The position numbers and the translations under genes are program-made. A DNA stretch of 64,000 nucleotides from Allostella sp. ATCC 35155 (GTDB taxonomy: Bacteria; Pseudomonadota; Alphaproteobacteria; ATCC43930; Allostellaceae), in assembly GCA_006738865.1 (NCBI GenBank), contig AP019701.1, forward strand, positions 3,282,001 to 3,346,000, read 5' to 3'. The notes under the pieces were generated by a model that saw only the letters and a list, made by a program, of their open reading frames with translations, had not been told where the DNA came from and ran no database searches. The stretch's first letter is position 1. Each line of letters begins with the position of its first letter. Shown in pieces: positions 34,019-42,685 of the stretch.

Positions 34019-37000
34019 TCAGGTTACCAGGAAGTCCTCCTCGGACAGCTGGGAGCGGGTCAACCCCACAAGCAGGATCGTCTGGCCGCTTCCCAGATCG
34101 ATCAGCGCCCCCTCGGCCGTCTCGACGATCCGTGCCAGCAAGTCCGCGGCCGAACCGATCGCGACGCCGTTGAGGATGCCGTCGCCGCCCGTCGCGACGC
34201 GGATGCGGTCGAGCGCCGGATCGAAGTCGACCAGGCGATCGTCGCCGCTGTCCTCCTCGAACGAGAAGACGTCGCCACCCGCTCCTCCCGACAGGGTGTC
34301 GTCGCCGCGGTCGCCGGACAGGAGGTCGTCGCCCTCCCCGCCGTTCAGCTGATCGGACTGCTGCCCGCCGTGAAGCGTGTCGTTGCCGAGGTCGCCGAAC
34401 AACGTGTCCGAACTGAGGTTCCCGTTCATCCAGTCGTCATCGTGGTATCCGAGCAGGCGATCGTTCCCCTGGCCGCCGAGAAGCCAGTCGCGCCCGGTCC
34501 CGCCATCGAGCGTGTCGTCGCCGCGATTGCCGTTCAGCAGGTCGTCCCCGGTATCGCCGAACAGCCGGTCGCCGCCGTCGCGGCCGAAGATCGTGTCGGA
34601 ACCGGCACCGCCGAGAATCGAGTCGGGATAGTCGCCGGCCTCGATCCAGTCGTCCGAGAAGGCATAGCTGCGCCGGATGGTGCCGATCCCACCGAAGCCG
34701 TCGTCCGGAACTGGCGGAGGCGGTGGCGGCGCAGCTATGCGGGGGCGCGGCGGGCGGTGGCGGCGCGGGGGAGGCGGCGCGGGCGGTGGTGGTGGCGGAG
34801 GAGGCGGCACGGGAGCGTCGATCAGCGTCAGCCGGACGCCGGGCTCGCCGCCGATCGTGTCGGCCGCGGCGTCCAGCACCCCTGCCATGGTCGCGAGCAG
34901 GACCAGCGAGCCCGATCCCAGATCGATGCCGGTGCCGGCGGTCGGGACGGCGATCCCATCGGCCAGCTCGATCAGATCGTCTCCCGCGCCGACCACGAAG
35001 ACCCCACGGTCGGAGCGATCGAAGTCGCCGAGCGTATCGCCGCCGAGCTGTTCCGCCGTTCCGATCAGCAGATCGGATCCGGCGCCGCCCGAAAACCGGT
35101 CGAACCCGTCGCCTGCCTGAAGATCGTCTGCGCCGTCGCCGCCGTCGACCGTATCGCTGCCGCCGTCGCCGGCGATGGTGTCGGCGCCGCCCTGCCCGAG
35201 GAGCCAGTCGGCGCCGGCACCTCCGGCGACCGAGTGGGCGTCGGAACCGCTGACTGCAAGCACGTCGATCGCGGTGCCGGACACCGTGACCGAATCCATC
35301 GCGACGAGGCCGACGCCGTCGTTCACCAGGGCCGTGCCGACCGCGGTGAACGACAGGTCCGAGACGTCGAAGTCGGACGGCGTGTCGGGCGCGTTCGCCA
35401 CGACGATGCCCGCCAGGAAATCCTCGAAGCTGCCGCCCTGGATGGTGACGGGCGCTCCGAACTCGACCGCGTCGAGCCGGATGCCGACACCTTCGCCCTC
35501 CGTCGCTGCCGCCAGCGTGTTCGCCGACAGATCGATGCCGCCCAGTTCGCCGGCGAGCGCGATCGCGGTATCGGCGCCGATCAGGTTGCCGGTCACGGAA
35601 CCGTCGACATGGTCGAGGGCGAACGCGCCACCGGCTATATCGACGACGTTGCCGGTGACGATGATCGACAGGGGATCGCCGGAGGCATCTCCGGTCAGGT
35701 CGAGGAACGGACCGTCAGCCGCCGTCGTCGCCGTCACCGAGTTGTACATGAAATAGAAGGTGCCAAGCTCGTCCGCCACGCCCGCCATCGCGCCGTCGAA
35801 GACGCTGTTGACGATGGTGATCGACGAGCCCTTGGCCCCTTCGGCGTCGAGGAAGGCAGCCCCGGCCCCGTCCGCCGAGAAATAGAGGCCATCGAACTGC
35901 ACCTGGACGGAGTCGGCGACGGTGAAACCGTTCGACGCGTCGACCTCGATGATCGATTCCGCGGCGCGCGTGGTGTCGGAGCCGGACAGCCCGGCGTTCA
36001 CCCCCAGGATGTTCAGGTCCCGGTCGATCTCGACCGATTCGGCATAGGAGCCGGACAAGACGAACACGGTGTCGCCATCGAACGCCGCCGCGACCGCCTC
36101 GCCGATCGTCTGAAACGGCGTCGCCAGCGATCCGTCGCCGCCGGCTGCCGCGTCGTCGTCGACATACAGTCCGGTCGGGTCCGGCTTCTCGAAGATGAAT
36201 ACGCCTTCGACGCCGCCGATGTCGCCGCTGCGGGCAGCCAGTTCGGCTCCGATCGCCGATTCGACCGTCACCGCCAGCGCGGGGCTGTCCGCCGACAGGG
36301 CAACCGTGTCGCTGCCGGCAGCGACATCGGCGAAGCGGAGCGCGGCGACGAGTGCCTCGTCACCCCCGGCGACGAAGATGCTGTCGTCTCCGTCGAGAAA
36401 GTCGGTGAGGCGATCCTCGGACAGCTCTTCGGCCGAGCCGGCAAAGATGTCAGCGCCGGTGCCGCCGGACAGGCTGTCCGCATCGGCGCCGCCCCAGACA
36501 TGGTCGTCGCCCCCGCCGCCGTCCAGCCAGTCGCCACCGTTGCCGCCGAAGAGCCGGTCGCTCGCCGAGGCACCCGTGATGGTCTCCGCGGTCGGGGAGC
36601 CGACAAGGATGATGTCGACATCGTCGCCGTCGACCGTGCTGGAGCCGAAATAGACGATCCCGGCCCCGATGTTCTGGGCGAAGAGCCGTACGGACTCGAA
36701 CGTCGAATCCGAGAAGCTGATGGTATCCGCGTAAGTGCCCGTCAGGTTTGCGTGGACGGCGCTGTCGAGCCCCGTGAAGTGGTTGCCCGAGAAGCTGATG
36801 GGGCCCGAGTAGGCGGGGGTCTCGAACTTCGCCCCGTACCCCGCGCCGTCGATGCCGGAGAAGGTGTTGTCCTCGACCGTGAGGTTCCCCGACGCATACA
36901 CGACCGAGAGGCCGAAGAGATCCGACTGGATCTGGTTGCCGCTGATCTCTCCCGAGACGCCGTGCGCGAGAATCGGATTGCCGCCGCCCTGCGACAGGTC

Positions 37001-37537
37001 GTTGTCGGTGATCGAGACGGTCGTGCCGCTGCCGATCACTGCGACCAGCCGCTGCGGATAGGCTGGGTTGGGGCTCGGGATGGTGATGTCGGCGAAGTTG
37101 TGCTCGAACGTGAGGGATTGCAGGTTGGAGAACGAGCCGGCGACTTGGCCCGAGAACACCGAATTGCCGATCGTGATCTCGGACCCGGCCATGCTGTCGC
37201 CCGAGATGTAGAACGCCTGCCCGCTGGCGCGGTCGAACTGGACGCCGTCGAACACGAGCGTCCGGTCGCCATTGACCTGGAAGCCGAACCCCTGGACATC
37301 GATCCGGGTTTCCTCGCCGCGGGTCGTATCGCTGCCGTCCAAGCCGGCGTTGGCGCCGACAATCGTCAGGTTCTTCGCGAGTTCGAGCCCAGAGGCCAGA
37401 TAAGAGCCGGCTTCGATGGAGATCGTGTCTCCGTCGGCGGCCGCCGCCACGGCTTCCGCGATCGTCTGGAAGGGTTGGCCGCTCGACCCGTCACCGCCCG
37501 TTGCCGCATCGTCATCGACATGGATCGTGCTGCTCAT
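34019..37537 (-). CDS. large beta-helix / RTX calcium-binding secreted protein
   Basis: A 1172-residue modular protein without an N-terminal signal peptide, as expected for type I secretion. Two homologous modules each begin with a right-handed beta-helix of pectate-lyase type (DGDTISIEAGSY near residue 40 and DGDTVFVLSGSY near 490; both contain NAGL-x-GSDTTR) and end in a short RTX block (about 315-365 and 767-825). A proline-rich linker (about 905-945) leads to the main RTX array (about 955-1090) of GGxGxDxLx(G/N) nonapeptides and a C-terminal secretion domain ending LVGLTRSQLSEEDFLVT. RTX blocks bind Ca2+ outside the cell; the helices may bind or degrade polysaccharide. No HlyB/HlyD/TolC genes are present nearby. 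Confidence 0.88.
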   Translation of the reverse strand: MSSTIHVDDDAATGGDGSSGQPFQTIAEAVAAAADGDTISIEAGSYLASGLELAKNLTIVGANAGLDGSDTTRGEETRIDVQGFGFQVNGDRTLVFDGVQFDRASGQAFYISGDSMAGSEITIGNSVFSGQVAGSFSNLQSLTFEHNFADITIPSPNPAYPQRLVAVIGSGTTVSITDNDLSQGGGNPILAHGVSGEISGNQIQSDLFGLSVVYASGNLTVEDNTFSGIDGAGYGAKFETPAYSGPISFSGNHFTGLDSAVHANLTGTYADTISFSDSTFESVRLFAQNIGAGIVYFGSSTVDGDDVDIILVGSPTAETITGASASDRLFGGNGGDWLDGGGGDDHVWGGADADSLSGGTGADIFAGSAEELSEDRLTDFLDGDDSIFVAGGDEALVAALRFADVAAGSDTVALSADSPALAVTVESAIGAELAARSGDIGGVEGVFIFEKPDPTGLYVDDDAAAGGDGSLATPFQTIGEAVAAAFDGDTVFVLSGSYAESVEIDRDLNILGVNAGLSGSDTTRAAESIIEVDASNGFTVADSVQVQFDGLYFSADGAGAAFLDAEGAKGSSITIVNSVFDGAMAGVADELGTFYFMYNSVTATTAADGPFLDLTGDASGDPLSIIVTGNVVDIAGGAFALDHVDGSVTGNLIGADTAIALAGELGGIDLSANTLAAATEGEGVGIRLDAVEFGAPVTIQGGSFEDFLAGIVVANAPDTPSDFDVSDLSFTAVGTALVNDGVGLVAMDSVTVSGTAIDVLAVSGSDAHSVAGGAGADWLLGQGGADTIAGDGGSDTVDGGDGADDLQAGDGFDRFSGGAGSDLLIGTAEQLGGDTLGDFDRSDRGVFVVGAGDDLIELADGIAVPTAGTGIDLGSGSLVLLATMAGVLDAAADTIGGEPGVRLTLIDAPVPPPPPPPPPAPPPPRRHRPPRPRIAAPPPPPPVPDDGFGGIGTIRRSYAFSDDWIEAGDYPDSILGGAGSDTIFGRDGGDRLFGDTGDDLLNGNRGDDTLDGGTGRDWLLGGQGNDRLLGYHDDDWMNGNLSSDTLFGDLGNDTLHGGQQSDQLNGGEGDDLLSGDRGDDTLSGGAGGDVFSFEEDSGDDRLVDFDPALDRIRVATGGDGILNGVAIGSAADLLARIVETAEGALIDLGSGQTILLVGLTRSQLSEEDFLVT

Positions 37538-37926
37538 CCCCGCCCCCCTGGCCTTGAACCAGGGCAGAATGAGCGGCGGGCCGACGCGTCGGAAAGTTAA
37601 ATTTATAGGGATCTCAATTTTCTTTATATTCGATTATGGAGTGCATAAGCTACCAATGTAATTGCATTCATATATCGCGTTTATTCAGTGATTTTCTATC
37701 ATAGATCATGCCTCGTCGAGATCCGGGTGCGAGGCCGCGCCGAGCCCCGATGACCGGCCTTGGCGAGACTCGTCGAAGGCTGAGCGATGGGCCTCGATCG
37801 ACTCGGCGTTCGTTTCGGAATCGGTCCGCTCCCACAACTGAACCGGCGAGCCGAGACCGGCGACAGAGCGGGGTCCGCGGCCCTATCATCGGGGCCGCCC
37901 AGCCGGCGAGGCTCCGACCCCCAGCG
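37538..37926. promoter_or_regulatory. AT-rich intergenic control region
   Basis: A 389-bp gene-free stretch between the divergent RTX and DUF2157 genes. Roughly 37590-37705 is strikingly AT-rich (long A/T runs such as TTTATAG, TATATT and TTTCTATCATAG) in an otherwise very GC-rich window. Several -10-like TATA words occur on both strands, and an imperfect palindrome AATGTAATTGCATT lies at 37655-37668. The remainder (37706-37926) is ordinary GC-rich sequence without a credible gene. It probably contains the RTX promoter and possible binding sites for an AT-preferring regulator. Confidence 0.55.
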
Positions 37927-39210
37927 ATGTTCGACCGATATTATTTCCGCCGCCTCGACGCCGACCTGGAGACCTGGGCGGCGCATGGCTGGGTGAGCGA
38001 GGCGGGCGCCGCCGAGATTCGGCGCCATGTCGAGGCCGGCACCGGCCGGCGCAGCCTGCCGGGCGTGCTCGGCTCGCTCGGCGCGCTGTTGATCGCCGCC
38101 AGCGTCTTCGCCTTCGTCGCCGCGAACTGGGACGGCGTGCCGCGCATCGGCAAGGTCGCCCTCGTCTATCTGCTGCTGGCCGGCAGCGTCGGCGGCGCCT
38201 GGGCGATGGCCCGGGCCGGCCTGCGCTTCGGGGCCGACGCGGCCGCCATGCTGGCGACGCTCGTCTTCGCGGGCGGCGTCGCGCTGATCGGGCAGATGTA
38301 CCACCTGCCGGCCGACTGGCCGGGCGGCGGCCTCCATGTCGCGATGGGCGCCATGGCGATGGCCTTCCTCTGCCGGTCGCGCGGCGCGCTCGTGGTCGCC
38401 TGCGCCGCCCTCGGCGTCTGGACCTTCGGCCGCCTCGTCGAGACCGACACGGCCAGCCACCCCGCCTTCTGGATCGCGTTTGCCATCGTCGCCTGGCTGG
38501 CGGCCTCGCGGCCGGGCGCGCTGTCGCGCCACGCGGTCGTGCTGCTGCTGGCCGGCCATCTCGGCACTTGGCTGATGACGGTGCCGCTGCCGTCGGTCGG
38601 CGGCGACGGGGAATGGTCGCGTGCGGCGATGGCGGCCGGGCTCGCCGCGGCGGTCGCCGCCGCCGGCTTCGCGCTGCGCCTGCTGTCGCCCGCCTTCGGG
38701 CTGACGCTCGCGCATTGGTCGATCTGGTTCTTTGCCGGCCTCCTCGGCCTGCTGCAGTTCGCGGCCTTCGAGGCGGACGGGGTGCAGCGCCAGGGGTTGG
38801 CCGGAGTCGCCTGGGTCGCACTCGCCGCCGGCGCCGTCCTGCCGCTGGCGCAGATCCCGCTGGCGGGCGACCGGCGCGGCGCCGCGCTGCTGGCCGCGGC
38901 CCTGCTGCCCGGCCTCGCCATCATCCCGGCGATGGGATGGCTCCCGGGGGTGGCCGCCCTCGCCGCCGCGGTCCTGGCGCTGGCGAGCAGCGTCGGCCTC
39001 GTCGGCGCCGGCCTCTTCGCCGCCAGCCGACCGGTGACCGCCGCCGGCTACACCGCCTTCGGCGGCATCGTCCTCTGGCTCATGTACCGCACCGTCGGGA
39101 CGCTGCTCGACCAGTCGATCTTCTTCCTCGCGGCCGGCATCGTCCTGCTGCTGCTCGGCTGGGGTGCGCGGCGCCTCGTCGCCGCGACCGCCGCGGAGGC
39201 CCGCCCGTGA
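37927..39210 (+). CDS. DUF2157 membrane protein
   Basis: A 427-residue polytopic membrane protein starting at ATG 37927 (MFDRYYFRRLDADLETWAAHGWVSEAGAAEIRRHVE). The N-terminal soluble part and the first TM region GVLGSLGALLIAASVFAFVAANWDGVPRIGKVALV are characteristic of DUF2157. About 12 more hydrophobic helices follow. The stop overlaps the GTG of the GDYXXLXY gene, the usual partner of DUF2157 proteins. The function of the pair is not known. Confidence 0.88.
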   Translation: MFDRYYFRRLDADLETWAAHGWVSEAGAAEIRRHVEAGTGRRSLPGVLGSLGALLIAASVFAFVAANWDGVPRIGKVALVYLLLAGSVGGAWAMARAGLRFGADAAAMLATLVFAGGVALIGQMYHLPADWPGGGLHVAMGAMAMAFLCRSRGALVVACAALGVWTFGRLVETDTASHPAFWIAFAIVAWLAASRPGALSRHAVVLLLAGHLGTWLMTVPLPSVGGDGEWSRAAMAAGLAAAVAAAGFALRLLSPAFGLTLAHWSIWFFAGLLGLLQFAAFEADGVQRQGLAGVAWVALAAGAVLPLAQIPLAGDRRGAALLAAALLPGLAIIPAMGWLPGVAALAAAVLALASSVGLVGAGLFAASRPVTAAGYTAFGGIVLWLMYRTVGTLLDQSIFFLAAGIVLLLLGWGARRLVAATAAEARP

Positions 39211-39839
39211 ACCGCCGACTGGCCGAAGCCCTGTCGCTCGACCGCCTCGCCCAGCGCCTGCCGCGCGGGCTGCGCTACGCGCTCGCCTTCCTCGTGCTCG
39301 CCGGCCTGCTGGCCGCGATGATCGGCCACCGCGCCCTCATCCTCCGCGATGGCGCCGAGGTGCGGCTCGCCATCGTTCCGGTCGATCCGCGCGACCTCTT
39401 CCGCGGCGACTATGTCGTCCTGACCTACGCCATCGGCGAGCTGCGGCTCGACCGCATCGCCGGCGACAAGCAGTTCCGCCGGGGCGAGCCGGTCCACGTC
39501 GTGCTGCAGCCGGACCAGGACGGCCGGGCGCGCGCCGTGGCCGCGCTCCGCGAGCGACCGTCCGCGCCGGACGGTGTCGTCATCCGCGGCCGCGTCGCCT
39601 ACGTCTCGACGACACCCCGCCGGGCCGACGACCGCGCATCCTGCGCCGGCGACTGCCCCGTCGTCGGCGTCGAGTACGGCATCGAGGCCTATTTCGTGCC
39701 CGAGGGCGAGGGCCGGACGATCGAGACGACGGAGAAGAGCCGGCTCGAGATCGTGGCCGCGGTGACACGCTCGGGCGACGCCGCGATCAAGCGGCTGCTG
39801 CTGGACGGTCGGATGCTCTACACCGAACCGCTATACTGA
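39207..39839 (+). CDS. GDYXXLXY-domain membrane protein
   Basis: A 210-residue protein with GTG start at 39207 overlapping the DUF2157 stop (GTGA). One N-terminal transmembrane helix (about residues 21-45, GLRYALAFLVLAGLLAAMIGHRALIL) is followed by an extracytoplasmic domain with the signature VDPRDLFRGDYVVLTYAIGEL, and RRGEPVHVVLQPDQDGRARAVA. Two cysteines in DDRASCAGDCPVVGVEYGIEAYFVPEGEG could form a disulfide. The family is typically found beside DUF2157; function unknown. M81 copy 3 follows after 36 bp and may be read through from this unit. Confidence 0.85.
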   Translation: MNRRLAEALSLDRLAQRLPRGLRYALAFLVLAGLLAAMIGHRALILRDGAEVRLAIVPVDPRDLFRGDYVVLTYAIGELRLDRIAGDKQFRRGEPVHVVLQPDQDGRARAVAALRERPSAPDGVVIRGRVAYVSTTPRRADDRASCAGDCPVVGVEYGIEAYFVPEGEGRTIETTEKSRLEIVAAVTRSGDAAIKRLLLDGRMLYTEPLY

Positions 39840-39875
39840 TCCTTCCTGCCGCCGCCCTCCGAGAGCGCCTGCCCC

Positions 39876-41384
39876 ATGAAGATCCTCGTCGCGGCCTTCA
39901 GCCACGAGACCAACAGCTTCTCGCCCGTCCCCACCACGATCGACCGCTTCGGCATCGGCACCGGCCCCTACTACGGCGAGGCCGCCCGCGCCGCCTACGA
40001 GAAGACGGGCATGCCGATGGCGGCCTTCATCCGCCTCGCCGAGGCCGCCGGCGCGACCGTGGTGACGCCGGTCGCCGCGCGCTGCAGCCCGAGCGCGCCG
40101 GTCGACGCCCACGCCTACGACACGATCTGCGAGGCCATCCTCGAAGCCGTCCGCGAGGGCTGCGACGCCGCCATGCTCGACCTCCACGGGGCGATGATCG
40201 CCGAGCAGGCCGACGACGGCGAAGGCGCGCTGCTGCGGCGCATCCGCGCCGTCGCCCCCGACCTGCCGATCGCGCTCGCGCTCGACTTCCACACCAACCT
40301 CACCGCCGACATGGTCGGGAACGCGACCGTCGCCGTCGGCTACCGCACCTATCCCCATCTCGACATGTACGAGACGGGCGAGCGCGCCGGCCGCCTGCTG
40401 CTGGACGCGCTGGCCGGCCGCATCCGCCCGGTCATGGCATGGGGCAACGCCCCGATGCTGCCGCACACGCTGAAGCAGGACACCAACGACGAGCCGATGC
40501 GCAGCCTGATGGCGCTGGCGGCCGCGGCCGAGCAGGAACCCGGCATCCTCGCGGTCACCATGTTCGCGGGCTTCCCGCTGGCCGACACGCGCGAGGCCGG
40601 CCTGTCCGTGCTGGTGGTCGCAGACGGCGACGCGGCCCGGGCACGGGCCGTGCGCGACCGGCTGCTGGCGGCCGCCTGGGCCGCGCGCGAAGGCCTCGTC
40701 CATCATCCGCGCCCGCTCGCCGAGCAGGTGGCCGAGGCACGGCGGCTGGCCGAGGGCCCGGGCGCGCCCGGGCCGGTGCTGCTGATCGACCATGCCGACA
40801 ACTGCAACTCCGGCGGCACGCTGGATGCGATGAGCGTCGTCGCCGAGGCGATCTGCCAGGGCCTGACGGACCTCGCCGTCGCCCCCGTATGCGACCCGGA
40901 GGCGGTGGCGGAGCTGATGGCGGCCGGCGTCGGCGCCCGCGCCACCGTCGCCATCGGCGGCAAGATGGCCTCCCCCACCCTGACCGAGCAGTCGCAGCCG
41001 CTGACCCTGACGGGCCGGGTCGGGGCGGTCAGCGACGGCATGCTGACGGTGACCGGGCCGGTCTTCACCGGCACCGCGGTCAACATGGGGCCATCGGTCC
41101 GTTTCGACGCCGACGACGGGGTGCAGGTCATCGTCACCAGCCGGCGCATCGAGCCCTACGACCTCGGCGTCTTCCGCTCGCTCGGCATCGAGCCGGCCGA
41201 GAAGCGCTATCTCGTCCTCAAGTCGCGCATCCAGTACAAGCCGACCTTCGTGCCGATCGCGCGCGCCGTCGTCGAATGCGACGGCGTCGGGGTCGCCAGC
41301 TCGGACTATTCGCTCTTCCGCTTCCAGCGCCTGCGCCGCCCGATCTATCCGCTCGACGCCGACGCCGGGCTCGCCCCGGCCTAG
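39876..41384 (+). CDS. M81-family metallopeptidase (MlrC-type), copy 3
   Basis: A 502-residue MlrC-family enzyme. N-terminal M81 domain: FSHETNSFSPVPTTIDRFG, then AAMLDLHGAMIAEQADDGEG, LALDFHTNLTADMVGN and RTYPHLDMYETGERAG. C-terminal MlrC_C domain: LLIDHADNCNSGGTLDAMSVV, VFTGTAVNMGPSVRFDADDG and the ending LRRPIYPLDADAG. It is closer in motifs to copy 1 (HADNC-SGG) than to copy 2. It starts an operon with an MFS transporter (45 bp downstream) and a CitE-like lyase, which suggests hydrolysis of an imported compound and then cleavage of a CoA or hydroxyacid product. The natural substrate is unknown. Confidence 0.88.
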   Translation: MKILVAAFSHETNSFSPVPTTIDRFGIGTGPYYGEAARAAYEKTGMPMAAFIRLAEAAGATVVTPVAARCSPSAPVDAHAYDTICEAILEAVREGCDAAMLDLHGAMIAEQADDGEGALLRRIRAVAPDLPIALALDFHTNLTADMVGNATVAVGYRTYPHLDMYETGERAGRLLLDALAGRIRPVMAWGNAPMLPHTLKQDTNDEPMRSLMALAAAAEQEPGILAVTMFAGFPLADTREAGLSVLVVADGDAARARAVRDRLLAAAWAAREGLVHHPRPLAEQVAEARRLAEGPGAPGPVLLIDHADNCNSGGTLDAMSVVAEAICQGLTDLAVAPVCDPEAVAELMAAGVGARATVAIGGKMASPTLTEQSQPLTLTGRVGAVSDGMLTVTGPVFTGTAVNMGPSVRFDADDGVQVIVTSRRIEPYDLGVFRSLGIEPAEKRYLVLKSRIQYKPTFVPIARAVVECDGVGVASSDYSLFRFQRLRRPIYPLDADAGLAPA

Positions 41385-41429
41385 AAGAATCAACGACCCC
41401 GGCCAGCCAAGCGCCGGGGGGAGGAAACG

Positions 41430-42662
41430 ATGGCGACCGAATTGACCCGCCCGGCCCCGGGCGGCGCGGAATCCCCCTACGCCTGGGCCCGGCTCGGCGT
41501 ATCGCTGCTGCTGGGCGCGGTCGGCGGCGTCGGCTTCTGGTCGGTCGTGGTCGTGCTGCCGGCGGTGCAGGCCGAGTTCGGCGTCGACCGCGGCACCGCC
41601 TCCATTCCCTACACCGCGGCCATGATCGGCTTTGCCGCGGGCGGCGTGCTGATGGGCCGGCTCAGCGACCGCTTCGGCATCGTCGCGCCGGTCGCCCTCG
41701 GCGCCGTCGCCATCTGCATCGGCTATGTCGGCTCGGCCTTCGCCGCCAGCCTGTGGCAGTTCGCGCTCCTCCACGGCGTCTTCATCGGCCTGCTCGGCAG
41801 CTCGGCCGTCTTCGGGCCGCTGATCGCCGACATCTCCCACTGGTTCAACCGCCGCCGCGGCATCGCGGTCGGCATCTGCGCCAGCGGCAACTACCTCGCC
41901 GGCACCATCTGGCCGTCGGTCATCCAGGCCCTCGTGACCGACCATGGCTGGCGCTTCGCCCACATCGTGGTCGGCATCACCTGCGTCGTCCTGATGCTGC
42001 CGCTGGCGTTCTTCCTGCGCCGCCGGCCGCCACCGCAGCGGCTCGCCGCGGGTGCCGGCACGGCCCGCGTGCCCCGGCCGGTCGGCCTCTCGCCGAACCG
42101 GCTGCAGCTGCTGCTCGCCTTCGCCGGCATCGCCTGCTGCATCGCCATGTCGATGCCCCAGGTGCACATCGTCGCCTATTGCGGCGACCTCGGCTACGGC
42201 GTCGCCCGCGGGGCGGAAATGCTGTCGCTGATGCTGGGCTTCGGCATCGTCAGCCGCCTCGCGTCGGGCTGGATCTCGGACCGCATCGGCGGCGTGCGCA
42301 CCCTGCTGCTCGGCTCGGCGCTGCAGGGGCTGACGCTGTTCTTCTACCTGCCGTTCGACGGGCTGACCTCGCTCTACGTCGTGTCGGCCCTCTTCGGGCT
42401 GGCGCAGGGCGGCATCGTGCCGAGCTATGCCATCATCGTGCGCGAATACATGCCCGCGGCCGAGGCCGGCACCCGCGTCGGCGTCGTCCTGATGGCGACC
42501 ATCGTCGGCATGGCGATCGGCGGCTGGATGTCGGGCGTCATCTTCGACCTGACCGGCTCTTACCAGGCGGCCTTCGTCAACGGTCTCGCCTGGAACCTCG
42601 TCAACGTCTCGATCGGCGTCTGGCTGCTGACGCGCCGACCGCCCCGGCTCGCCGCGGCATAG
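41430..42662 (+). CDS. MFS transporter, monocarboxylate/OFA-like
   Basis: A 410-residue 12-helix MFS transporter. Family loops are present: the first cytoplasmic loop VLMGRLSDRFGIVAPVALG and the eighth-helix loop ASGWISDRIGGVRTLLLGSA. Its sequence resembles oxalate/formate-antiporter-type and monocarboxylate MFS proteins. A hairpin (CCCCGGC 41397-41403 with GCCGGGG 41413-41419) lies just before the GGGGAGGA ribosome site (41419-41425) and could partly hide it. It is set between M81 copy 3 and the CitE-like gene in one transcription unit, so it probably imports a substrate for both. Confidence 0.85.
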   Translation: MATELTRPAPGGAESPYAWARLGVSLLLGAVGGVGFWSVVVVLPAVQAEFGVDRGTASIPYTAAMIGFAAGGVLMGRLSDRFGIVAPVALGAVAICIGYVGSAFAASLWQFALLHGVFIGLLGSSAVFGPLIADISHWFNRRRGIAVGICASGNYLAGTIWPSVIQALVTDHGWRFAHIVVGITCVVLMLPLAFFLRRRPPPQRLAAGAGTARVPRPVGLSPNRLQLLLAFAGIACCIAMSMPQVHIVAYCGDLGYGVARGAEMLSLMLGFGIVSRLASGWISDRIGGVRTLLLGSALQGLTLFFYLPFDGLTSLYVVSALFGLAQGGIVPSYAIIVREYMPAAEAGTRVGVVLMATIVGMAIGGWMSGVIFDLTGSYQAAFVNGLAWNLVNVSIGVWLLTRRPPRLAAA

Positions 42663-42685
42663 CCCCAGGATCAAGGAGGACCAGC

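Noticed and set aside
37668-37889. Short minus-strand frame of 73 codons in the AT-rich region
   Set aside because: Arg-rich without family resemblance, no ribosome site, and it spans the sharp AT/GC boundary.
38568-39206. In-frame extension of the GDYXXLXY gene upstream to 38568
   Set aside because: It overlaps the DUF2157 gene throughout and gives Arg/Gly-rich shadow sequence; GTG 39207 in a GTGA overlap fits the family start.
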